The position numbers and the translations under genes were made by a program. A model generated the notes under the pieces. That model was not told the DNA's origin, did not search any database, and saw only the letters and a list, made by a program, of their open reading frames with translations. Of a stretch of 9,269 nucleotides of DNA, positions 1 to 6,041 are shown one piece after another. Where the stretch lies: assembly GCA_003519375.1 (NCBI GenBank), contig DOWV01000253.1, positions 1 to 9,269 of the forward strand, read 5' to 3'. Origin of the DNA: Bacteroidota bacterium (GTDB taxonomy: Bacteria; Bacteroidota; Ignavibacteria; UBA10030). Positions within the stretch are counted from its first letter, which is position 1. Each line of letters begins with the position of its first letter.

Positions 1-578
1 AAGTCGCCGAGCCGCCGCGAGAGATTCCAGAGGATATCCACCGTCTCTCTGATACTCCTGTCCTGATTCCTGAGGAGACCGATACGGGTCAGTGCAAGCA
101 ACAACGGAAAGAAGGAATAGCCCAGTGCGGCCCGAGGCTGGAGTCCGGGTATGACTTTTATGACGGCATTTCCGTGACGTTCGGCCAGCCGCAGAACGCC
201 GCCCCCCGTCGTGAGGCAGAGAATTTTCGCATTCCTTTCTCTGGCGGCTTTGTATGCGGCGAGGGTTTCTTCCGTGTTGCCGGAGTAGCTGGACACTACG
301 ACAAGCGTCGACTTGTTTACGCAGGCCGGAAGCAGATACGAACGATTGACCAGGAACGGGACGCCCAGTTCTTGCGAGACATACGATCTGAGAAGATCTC
401 CGCCAATGGCAGAGCCTCCCATGCCCGTCAACACAATGGAAGAGAACGGAGCCTTGAGAGCCCGAAGGTTTGCCCGGCTGCCGATCTTGATGGCTTCTTC
501 GACCTGCGCAGGGAAATCAGAGATGCAGCGGAACATTTCCGACCGGTCTATGCTCTTCACGCTTTCGGTAGAAATCAT
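1..578 (-). CDS. Bifunctional phosphoglucose/phosphomannose isomerase (SIS domain), C-terminus cut by window edge
   Basis: Reading the minus strand from the ATG at 578 gives 192 codons with no stop before the window edge. The first SIS domain is clear: TGMGGSAIGGD at residues 51-61 (sugar-phosphate loop) and SSYSGNTEETL at 96-106 (the serine/threonine-rich phosphate-binding loop). LQPRAALGYSF at 146-156 is typical of the bifunctional PGI/PMI branch rather than of classical PGI or KpsF. Enzymes of this family interconvert fructose-6-P with glucose-6-P and with mannose-6-P in the cytosol. The family is about 300-350 residues long, so roughly the last 40 percent, including the second SIS half and the catalytic His/Glu region, lies outside. 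An AGGA lies 5 nt upstream of the ATG, and the start is 54 nt beyond the ptsI stop, so it is probably the distal gene of the fni-to-ptsI unit. Substrate range cannot be read from this part; family assignment is firm. Confidence 0.9.
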   Translation of the reverse strand, partial: MISTESVKSIDRSEMFRCISDFPAQVEEAIKIGSRANLRALKAPFSSIVLTGMGGSAIGGDLLRSYVSQELGVPFLVNRSYLLPACVNKSTLVVVSSYSGNTEETLAAYKAARERNAKILCLTTGGGVLRLAERHGNAVIKVIPGLQPRAALGYSFFPLLLALTRIGLLRNQDRSIRETVDILWNLSRRLGD

Positions 579-632
579 CGTTATCCTGTCAAGACGGAGT
601 GAATCAGTGGCAATACAAATTCGGGAGAAGGA

Positions 633-2408
633 TCAATTGATCGGGATATCGGGAAACTTCTTTTTCATGATCGTTCGGAGAAACTCCTTGATTTCATCTT
701 CGGTCTTCATTTTCAGCACTCTCTTCGTGATTCTTTGTGCCTCGGAATATTTGACCGAACGGATGATCTTCTTGATCTCGGGGAGCATCTTTGGAACAAC
801 GCTGAATTCGTCGAGCCCCAGGCCGAGCAGAAGAATCGTCGCCAGTGGATCTCCCGCCATTTCGCCGCACATTCCGACCCAGACTCCCTTCCTCTTGCCG
901 CGCTCAATGATCCTCCGAAGGAACCGGACGACCGCGGGATTGAACTCCTGGTAGAGGCTTGAGACAACATCGTTGCCGCGGTCGACGGCGAGCAGATACT
1001 GGATGAGGTCGTTCGTGCCGATGCTGAGGAAGTCCACTTCCTCGGCCAGGTCCTCGGCAACGACAGCAGCCGAGGGAACTTCGACCATGACTCCTATCTT
1101 CATTCGTGAGTCGTACGGGATTCCTTCTTTCCGCAGCTGATGTTTCGCTTCGTCGAGAATTTTTTTCGCCTGCCGGACTTCTTTCAGGTTGGAGACCATC
1201 GGGAACATAACGGCTATGTTCTTCCGCGTACTGGCTCTCAAAATCGCGCGAAGCTGTTCCATGAAAACATTGGGCCTATCGAGCATGACTCTGATCCCGC
1301 GCCAGCCGAGAAACGGGTTGTTCTCTTTTGTGGGCTCGACCATGAGCTTGTCGCCGCCGATATCGAAGGTGCGGATGATGACACGCTTGGGGTACATTGC
1401 TTCCGCGAGAAGCTTGTACTGAGCGTACTGCTCATCTTCGGTGGGAAAGACCTCCCTGCCCACGATGAGGTATTCTGATCGGTAGAGGCCGATGCCGTCG
1501 GCGCCCTGGATCTTGATGAAATCAAGTTCCTGTTCAAACTCGGCGTTGGCGGATAATTCCACGTGCCGGTGATCGAGCGTTTCCGCCGGAAGGTCACGGA
1601 GAGGAGCGAGCCGCGCCTCGAACTCGCGATATCGTTCCCGCTTCGCCTCATACTTCTTGATCGTCTCCTCAGTGGGATTGAGAACTATGGTTCCGCTGTA
1701 CCCATCGAGCACCATCTGAACATCATCCTGGACCATATGCGAAATGGTCTTCAGACCCACAATGGCAGGGATCTTCAGTGCGCGTGAGAGCAGAGCGGTG
1801 TGCGAAGTGATACCTCCGATGTCGGTTGCATAACCGAGGACTTCATTGCGGCTCAAAATGACCGTGTCTCCGGCAGTCAGGTTTTGCGAGACGACGATCG
1901 CCGATCCCTCCAGGCGGGAAATCGCCCTCTGCTCCAGGAGATTTCGCAGGAGTCGATTTCGGACATCTTCTACATCATGCGCACGCTCGTGCGTATATTC
2001 ATCTTTCGCGGCGAGCATGATCCGGTGGTATTTCCCGATTTCGTCGTGGACCACGAATTCCGCGTTTTTCAGCTCCGAGCGTATCCGGCCATAGATGGCG
2101 TCGAAAAGGACGGCGTCTTCCAGGAACATCAGCTGCGCTTCGAAGATCTTCACCTTATCATCGCCGAGTTTCTGCCGGGCGAATTCAAGGATCTTGCGAA
2201 GCTCCTTGTGAGAACGCACAATCGCCTGCTCCAATCGTACAGTTTCGCGTTCCTTCTCTTCCGGAAGGATAGAGCGTTCCTCAATGATCGGGGCATGCTT
2301 CATAAACAGGAACGCCGGTCCGATAGCGATTCCGGGAGACGCCGGAATCCCTTTCAGAACAGTCTCCTGGCCTTTTGGTTGTTCAGCCTTGACTTTGCTC
2401 TCAGTCAT
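633..2408 (-). CDS. ptsI: Phosphoenolpyruvate-protein phosphotransferase (PTS Enzyme I)
   Basis: Enzyme I takes phosphate from PEP onto a histidine and passes it to HPr, the first step of the cytosolic PTS relay. From the ATG at 2408 the protein has 591 residues, slightly longer than the usual 570-580, with a charged N-terminal tail before the conserved GIPASPGIAIG (20-30). The N-terminal HPr-binding/phosphohistidine part carries GGITSHT (198-204) with active His203. The C-terminal PEP-binding barrel shows YRSEY (309-313), FDIGGDK (348-354), NPFLGWRGIR (364-373), VMVEVPSAA (440-448), SIGTNDLIQY (462-471), DRGN (476-479) and MCGEMAGDP (513-521) with the general-acid Cys514. No GAF domain precedes it, so it is not PtsP. 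A GTG start at 2420 (four residues longer) is possible; ATG is preferred because the sequence before GTG has no SD-like bases, while GAGTGAG precedes the ATG. An Ile stands where most Enzyme I proteins have Arg (GGRTSH). The start is 38 nt from the ptsH stop. Confidence 0.95.
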   Translation of the reverse strand: MTESKVKAEQPKGQETVLKGIPASPGIAIGPAFLFMKHAPIIEERSILPEEKERETVRLEQAIVRSHKELRKILEFARQKLGDDKVKIFEAQLMFLEDAVLFDAIYGRIRSELKNAEFVVHDEIGKYHRIMLAAKDEYTHERAHDVEDVRNRLLRNLLEQRAISRLEGSAIVVSQNLTAGDTVILSRNEVLGYATDIGGITSHTALLSRALKIPAIVGLKTISHMVQDDVQMVLDGYSGTIVLNPTEETIKKYEAKRERYREFEARLAPLRDLPAETLDHRHVELSANAEFEQELDFIKIQGADGIGLYRSEYLIVGREVFPTEDEQYAQYKLLAEAMYPKRVIIRTFDIGGDKLMVEPTKENNPFLGWRGIRVMLDRPNVFMEQLRAILRASTRKNIAVMFPMVSNLKEVRQAKKILDEAKHQLRKEGIPYDSRMKIGVMVEVPSAAVVAEDLAEEVDFLSIGTNDLIQYLLAVDRGNDVVSSLYQEFNPAVVRFLRRIIERGKRKGVWVGMCGEMAGDPLATILLLGLGLDEFSVVPKMLPEIKKIIRSVKYSEAQRITKRVLKMKTEDEIKEFLRTIMKKKFPDIPIN

Positions 2409-2446
2409 GTGCTCACTCACGCGCTATGGAGCGTACGCTGTTCAGG

Positions 2447-2713
2447 CTACTTCTCGTCAAATCCTCTTTCAATCAACTCCGCAACGGCATGGCATGCTTC
2501 ATTCTCATCATCGCCGGAGAAGCGCAAGATGAGTTTCGAACCCTGCTCGGCGGCGAGCGTCATAACGCCGATAATGCTCTTGCCGTTGATTTCAATTTCG
2601 TCCTTCTCAATAAAGAATTCCGACTTGAATGTGGCTGCAAGCTTCACGAGCGCTGCTGCCGGGCGTGTGTGGAGTCCGGCCCTGTTCTTGATCGATACTT
2701 CACGTTGAATCAT
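2447..2713 (-). CDS. ptsH: Phosphocarrier protein HPr
   Basis: An 88-residue protein, exactly the usual HPr size. His15 lies in NRAGLHTRPAA (10-20), the site phosphorylated by Enzyme I, and Ser46 lies in INGKSIIGVM (42-51), the site used by HPr kinase/phosphorylase where that enzyme exists. HPr carries phosphate from Enzyme I to sugar-specific Enzyme II proteins and, when phosphorylated on Ser46, acts in catabolite control. An upstream in-frame extension to 2770 is open but would overlap the prenyltransferase gene by 37 nt and add residues foreign to HPr, so the ATG at 2713 is chosen. The gene begins 20 nt after the prenyltransferase stop and is followed by ptsI, the classical ptsH-ptsI order. 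A strong SD sits unusually far upstream (separate entry). Identification is secure; the regulatory role of Ser46 is inferred from the residue only. Confidence 0.97.
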   Translation of the reverse strand: MIQREVSIKNRAGLHTRPAAALVKLAATFKSEFFIEKDEIEINGKSIIGVMTLAAEQGSKLILRFSGDDENEACHAVAELIERGFDEK

Positions 2714-2726
2714 GCCTGGCCGAGAT

Positions 2727-2736
2727 CTCCTCCTCA
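2727..2736 (-). promoter_or_regulatory. SD of ptsH overlapping the upstream stop codon
   Basis: On the minus strand TGAGGAGGAG combines the prenyltransferase TGA stop with a full Shine-Dalgarno core. The 3' end of this stretch is 13 nt from the ptsH ATG at 2713, longer than the usual 5-9 nt, and no in-frame start codon lies closer. Sharing of stop and SD suggests translational coupling of the two genes (inference). Confidence 0.6.
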
Positions 2737-3726
2737 ATAAGTCCGGTGCAGGAGCATGTCTGCAAACCACTCCAGCACAGCCTGTGCACCTGTCGACGGG
2801 AGCCGGTGAAGCTCCTGCTTCGAGCGGTTGATTTCGCGCTCGATGCGCCGGCGTGCGGAAGCTGCCGCCCCCGTTTCAATGTAAATTCTTCTGTATTCGG
2901 GAATACGGTCCGGCGAACATCCCTTGTTGGCGACGAGCTCCCTGAGGAGTTTCCTGTCGCTCCCGCGTGCAGTCCGGAGAGCTTCGAGCAACAGAAACGT
3001 TTTCTTCCCTTCAACCAGATCGCCGCCGATTTTTTTCCCAAGCTCTTCTTCGTTCGCCATGATGTCGAGGAGATCGTCCTGTATCTGAAACGCGAGGCCG
3101 ACATGATGTCCGTATTGGCGCAATGCCCGGATCCCCTCCGGGGCCGCATTGCCGATCAGGGCTCCGATCTCCGCCGCCACCGAGACCATCTTAGCTGTTT
3201 TCTTCTCGATCATCAAGAGGTAATCGTTCACGGTCACAGCTGAGCGGGTCTCGAACTCCTTGTCATATGCCTGACCCTCGCAAACCTCCACCACCCCGTC
3301 CGTGAAGGTTTTCGCTATCCTCTGAATGTTCGGCGACTTCGTCTGCAACACCGCCCTGTAGGCGAGAGCGAGCAGCTCATCACCCACGAGGATGGCAACA
3401 TTGGTATCCCATTTGGTGTGCACGGTCTTCCTCCCCCGGCGGGAAGAAGCATTGTCCATGATGTCATCGTGGACGAGCGTGAAATTGTGGAGGATTTCGA
3501 TTGCCGCGCCCGCGCGCAGAGCGCTGCGCGCTGTGCCACCCACCGCCTCGCATGAAAGCATCAGCAGAACCGGACGGATGCGTTTCCCTCCTCCTGCGAG
3601 AACATACTTCAGGGGCTCATACAACGAGCGGGGAACCGATTCCTTTACCAGTCGGGCGAGATGCTCTTCGAGGAGCGCCTTGTGCCGATCGTATCGTGAC
3701 ATGTATAATGACGCTCGACTCATCAT
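2734..3726 (-). CDS. Polyprenyl synthetase (trans-isoprenyl diphosphate synthase, GGPP-synthase-like)
   Basis: 330 residues, the usual size. It condenses allylic diphosphates with IPP in head-to-tail fashion. Seen in order: GGGKRIRP (45-52, IPP binding), first Asp-rich motif DDIMD (87-91), KT (176-177), second Asp-rich motif DDLLD (217-221), and GDLVEGKKT (235-243). The first motif is DDxxD without the two-residue insertion found in bacterial farnesyl diphosphate synthases such as IspA, and Phe82 sits five residues before it with Thr83 next. An aromatic at that position without the insertion resembles archaeal type I GGPP synthases, so a C20 product is the best guess; C15 or longer cannot be excluded from sequence alone. 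The start is the first of two tandem ATGs (3726), 4 nt after the fni stop, with no strong SD; Met9 (3702) is an alternative. Close linkage to fni, which supplies its substrates, supports the role. Confidence 0.93.
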   Translation of the reverse strand: MMSRASLYMSRYDRHKALLEEHLARLVKESVPRSLYEPLKYVLAGGGKRIRPVLLMLSCEAVGGTARSALRAGAAIEILHNFTLVHDDIMDNASSRRGRKTVHTKWDTNVAILVGDELLALAYRAVLQTKSPNIQRIAKTFTDGVVEVCEGQAYDKEFETRSAVTVNDYLLMIEKKTAKMVSVAAEIGALIGNAAPEGIRALRQYGHHVGLAFQIQDDLLDIMANEEELGKKIGGDLVEGKKTFLLLEALRTARGSDRKLLRELVANKGCSPDRIPEYRRIYIETGAAASARRRIEREINRSKQELHRLPSTGAQAVLEWFADMLLHRTY

Positions 3727-3730
3727 CCAC

Positions 3731-4804
3731 TTACGCTTTTAGAACGAGACGCTGGTTCCGAAGGTCTGCAATGGTTTTGCTGCCGGTGAGAAACATGATG
3801 CCCCGCAACTCCTTTTCCCACTCGGCAATCAGGGCGGTCAATCCCTTCGTTCCCCTTGCCTCGAGCGCCTGAAGAAACGGCCGCGCGGCACCTGCAAGAT
3901 CGCCCCCGAACGCTATCGATTTGGCGATATCGAAACCGCTGGCGATGCCGCCGGACGCTATCACATATAAAGAGGGATAACGGGTCTTGAGGCCTGCAAC
4001 CTCACGCAGCGCATCGGCGGTCGGTATGCCCCAATCCCAAAACGCGTTCATTGCTCCGGCGCGTTCCGCCTCCTGGCCTTTTTTTTTCGATTTCTTCTTC
4101 GTCCTCCGGAGAATTTCCACGCCGGCCCAGCTTGTCCCTCCGGCTCCCGCCACATCGATGATGGCGACACCAACCTCCAGCAGCTGCTTCGCCACGGTTG
4201 ATGATATACCGGCGCCGATTTCCTTCACAATCACCGGAACCGGCAGATTCCTGACAAGAATCTCAATTCCTTTCAGCACACCCCGAAACTCGGGATTTCC
4301 CTCAGGCTGTAAGAATTCCTGCAACGGATTGAGGTGAACGGCAAACGCGTCAGCGCGGACTAATTCTGCCAATCGCTGAAGCTGCGATGTGTCTTTGAGT
4401 CTTGCCACCTCCGCACCGCCGATGTTGCCCACCAGCGGAATATCCGGAGCTGCCTCGCGGACGACACTGTAGGAGCGATGGTATTGTGTGCTCTCGATCG
4501 CCTGTCGCTGACTTCCGACGCCCATCGCGAGACCTCGTTCGGCGCAGATAGCCGCGAGGCTTCGATTGATGCGGAGTGCATCCTCATAGCCGCCGGTCAT
4601 GCCGGTGATCATGAGCGGAAGCGAGAGTTCTTTGCCGAGGAAGAGCGTTCGGGGATCAACGTCGGAAAGGTCGAGTTCCGGCAGCGCATTATGAACGAAT
4701 TCCCACCGCTCGAAACCGGTGCTCTTCTGCCGAAAGGTAACGTCCCGGCCGATCGTCAGTTCGACGTGTTCTTGTTTGCGCGAGGATATCCGTGGTTGCT
4801 TCAT
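3731..4804 (-). CDS. fni: Type 2 isopentenyl-diphosphate delta-isomerase (FMN-dependent)
   Basis: Interconverts IPP and DMAPP using reduced FMN and Mg2+. From the ATG at 4804 the protein has 357 residues, the normal family length. Motifs: RKQEHVEL (9-16), PLMITGMTGG (63-72), MGVGSQR (94-100), NIGGAE (127-132), HLNPLQE (157-163) carrying the His, the catalytic Gln162 and the Mg2+-ligand Glu163, VKEIGAGIS (193-201), AGAGGTSWAGVE (219-230), WGIPTADAL (258-266) and ASGGIASGFD (283-292). An upstream ATG at 4909 would add 35 residues unlike any family N-terminus and would run through the predicted promoter, so it is rejected. No clear SD precedes 4804. Odd feature: residues 235-242 read TKKKSKKK, inside a basic insertion between the GGTSW and WGIPT motifs, and three of the lysines are encoded by an uninterrupted A9 run (4079-4087). 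First gene of the leftward unit, 4 nt before the prenyltransferase. Confidence 0.95.
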   Translation of the reverse strand: MKQPRISSRKQEHVELTIGRDVTFRQKSTGFERWEFVHNALPELDLSDVDPRTLFLGKELSLPLMITGMTGGYEDALRINRSLAAICAERGLAMGVGSQRQAIESTQYHRSYSVVREAAPDIPLVGNIGGAEVARLKDTSQLQRLAELVRADAFAVHLNPLQEFLQPEGNPEFRGVLKGIEILVRNLPVPVIVKEIGAGISSTVAKQLLEVGVAIIDVAGAGGTSWAGVEILRRTKKKSKKKGQEAERAGAMNAFWDWGIPTADALREVAGLKTRYPSLYVIASGGIASGFDIAKSIAFGGDLAGAARPFLQALEARGTKGLTALIAEWEKELRGIMFLTGSKTIADLRNQRLVLKA

Positions 4805-4825
4805 GCAGACCGGAATTTTGAAAGC

Positions 4826-4854
4826 ATAGTACTGAAATGACCTTCCAGAATCAA
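4826..4854 (-). promoter_or_regulatory. Predicted sigma70-type promoter of the fni-prenyltransferase-ptsHI-pgi/pmi unit
   Basis: On the minus strand TTGATT (4854-4849) and TACTAT (4831-4826) are separated by exactly 17 nt, each matching four of six consensus positions. The start point would fall near 4819, leaving a leader of about 15 nt before the fni ATG at 4804. Predicted by eye only; a short leader also fits the absence of a good SD. Confidence 0.5.
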
Positions 4855-4935
4855 GGTAACGATGATGAGATGATTCGCGAGCTATCCGACTTCTCCCCCA
4901 GAATGGCACATACTACTTTCCTTTGAAGCAATACT

Positions 4936-4944
4936 TTTATATCA
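4936..4944 (-). promoter_or_regulatory. Possible second, extended -10 promoter for the leftward unit
   Basis: The minus strand reads TGATATAAA, an extended -10 (TGn followed by TATAAA). The matching -35 region at 17 nt (CAAGAA) is poor. It would give a leader of about 125 nt before fni. Weak support. Confidence 0.25.
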
Positions 4945-4992
4945 TGGTGCCACGCGCGTTCTTGGCGCTTTATTTTTTGTACCGGACCTTCT

Positions 4993-5967
4993 ATGCGAGC
5001 AATTATTCCAGTTGCAGGAGTTGGGAGCCGCCTGCGACCGCATACCTATACGCTCCCCAAGGTGCTCCTGAACGTCGGCGGAAAGCCGATCGTGGGGCAC
5101 ATTCTCGATCGAATCATCGAGAACGGATTCGACGAGGCCACGATCATCATCGGATACCTCGGCGAGAAGATCAAAGAGTACATTCTCAAGAACTACTCCA
5201 TCAAATTCGATTTTGTCGAGCAGGAAGAACGGCTGGGACTCGGCCATGCGATTTACCTTGCCAGGCACACCGTATCTCAGGATCCGATTCTGATCATCCT
5301 CGGCGACACAATTTTTGACGTCAATCTTCGGGCGCTGATCAATTCGGATGACTCCGTGCTTGGAGTGAAAGAGGTTGAAGATCCGCGTCGCTTTGGCGTG
5401 GCGGAGACAGAACATGGCATCATCACGCGGCTGGTCGAAAAACCCGAGCAACCGAAGAGCAAGCTGGCGCTGGTCGGCATCTATTATATCAAGCGCCCTC
5501 ATATTCTCATGGAATGCCTCCGCGACGAAATCAAAGGAAACATCCGCACACGCGGAGAATTCCAGCTGACTGACGCCCTGCAATTGATGATCGACCGGGG
5601 CGAAAGGATGACCACGTTCGGGATCGACGGGTGGTTTGACTGCGGCAAACCCGAAACTTTGCTCCAAACCAACCGGCATCTGCTCGACCGTCAGCAATCA
5701 GCTTCCGGCACTTCCGATGTCGTTGTTCTGCCGCCGGTGTTCATCTCTGCGAAAGCGAAGGTGACAAATTCCGTGCTCGGCCCCTACGCGACCATCGCTG
5801 AGGGTGCCGTCGTCGAGAACGCCATTATCCGGAATTCGATCGTGAGCGAAGGAGCGAACGTCACCAACACGCTCCTCGAGGATTCGATTGTCGGGAACAA
5901 CGCGGTCGTGCGGGGTACGTACAAGCGGATTAATATTGGCGACTCATCGGAGCTCGAGTTCGACTAA
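4993..5967 (+). CDS. Sugar-1-phosphate nucleotidyltransferase with left-handed beta-helix tail
   Basis: A 324-residue cytosolic enzyme of the RmlA/GlmU-like nucleotidyltransferase superfamily, which joins a sugar-1-phosphate to a nucleoside triphosphate and releases pyrophosphate. The N-terminal domain shows VAGVGSRLRPHT (7-18, NTP loop), LPKVLLNVGGKPI (21-33), GDTIFD (104-109, metal-binding Asp; RmlA proteins usually have GDN here), EKP (149-151), GEFQLTDA (188-195) and GWFDCGKPETLL (213-224). Residues about 245-310 form isoleucine/valine-rich hexapeptide-type repeats (for example NSVLGPYATIAEGAVVENAI, 259-278), as in the long thymidylyl- and uridylyltransferases. It could be a glucose-1-P thymidylyl-, uridylyl- or mannose-1-P guanylyltransferase; base and sugar specificity cannot be decided here and no nucleotide-sugar pathway gene adjoins it. 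ATG 4993 lacks a good SD but begins exactly at the family N-terminus (MRAIIPVAG). Confidence 0.9.
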   Translation: MRAIIPVAGVGSRLRPHTYTLPKVLLNVGGKPIVGHILDRIIENGFDEATIIIGYLGEKIKEYILKNYSIKFDFVEQEERLGLGHAIYLARHTVSQDPILIILGDTIFDVNLRALINSDDSVLGVKEVEDPRRFGVAETEHGIITRLVEKPEQPKSKLALVGIYYIKRPHILMECLRDEIKGNIRTRGEFQLTDALQLMIDRGERMTTFGIDGWFDCGKPETLLQTNRHLLDRQQSASGTSDVVVLPPVFISAKAKVTNSVLGPYATIAEGAVVENAIIRNSIVSEGANVTNTLLEDSIVGNNAVVRGTYKRINIGDSSELEFD

Positions 5968-5981
5968 TTGAAGTTTCAGCA

Positions 5982-5995
5982 GGTGTGTTTACACC
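5982..5995 (+). other. Small inverted repeat upstream of metK
   Basis: GGTGT and ACACC form a perfect 5-bp stem with a 4-nt loop GTTT, 14 nt after the nucleotidyltransferase stop and 46 nt before metK. No T-run follows, so it is at best a weak terminator; it could equally be an operator half-site pair. In the rest of this 74-nt gap I see no convincing promoter and no SAM riboswitch. Confidence 0.3.
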
Positions 5996-6041
5996 GATTT
6001 CTAGACAATCTCAATCATACATATTCTGTAAGGGAAGATGA

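Larger units (their letters stand above)
4805..4992. other. Divergent intergenic region between fni and the nucleotidyltransferase gene
   Basis: This 188-nt spacer separates leftward fni from the rightward nucleotidyltransferase gene. It contains the two promoter candidates for fni. For the plus strand I could not find a convincing -35/-10 pair; the T-rich stretch TATTTTTTG at 4971-4979 resembles the Bacteroidota -7 box (TAnnTTTG) but has one T too many and no good partner. No hairpin, riboswitch or small ORF was recognised. Confidence 0.5.

Noticed and set aside
631..642. Perfect 12-bp palindrome GATCAATTGATC across the ptsI stop codon
   Set aside because: No T-run follows on the minus strand, so it is not an intrinsic terminator, and a single short palindrome in a coding end may be chance.
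1800..2708. 302-codon plus-strand open frame opposite ptsI and ptsH
   Set aside because: It spans two strongly conserved genes on the other strand and shows no family motif or ribosome-binding site; it is a long shadow frame.
4805..4909. N-terminal extension of Fni to an ATG at 4909
   Set aside because: The 35 extra residues do not look like Fni, the family N-terminus is at 4804, and the extension covers the best promoter candidate.
4942..5697. 251-codon minus-strand open frame opposite the nucleotidyltransferase
   Set aside because: The opposite strand carries clear catalytic motifs throughout; the antisense translation has none.
5968..6041. SAM-binding riboswitch ahead of metK
   Set aside because: The gap is only 74 nt and contains just one 5-bp hairpin; I see no multi-stem architecture or conserved core of a SAM riboswitch class.
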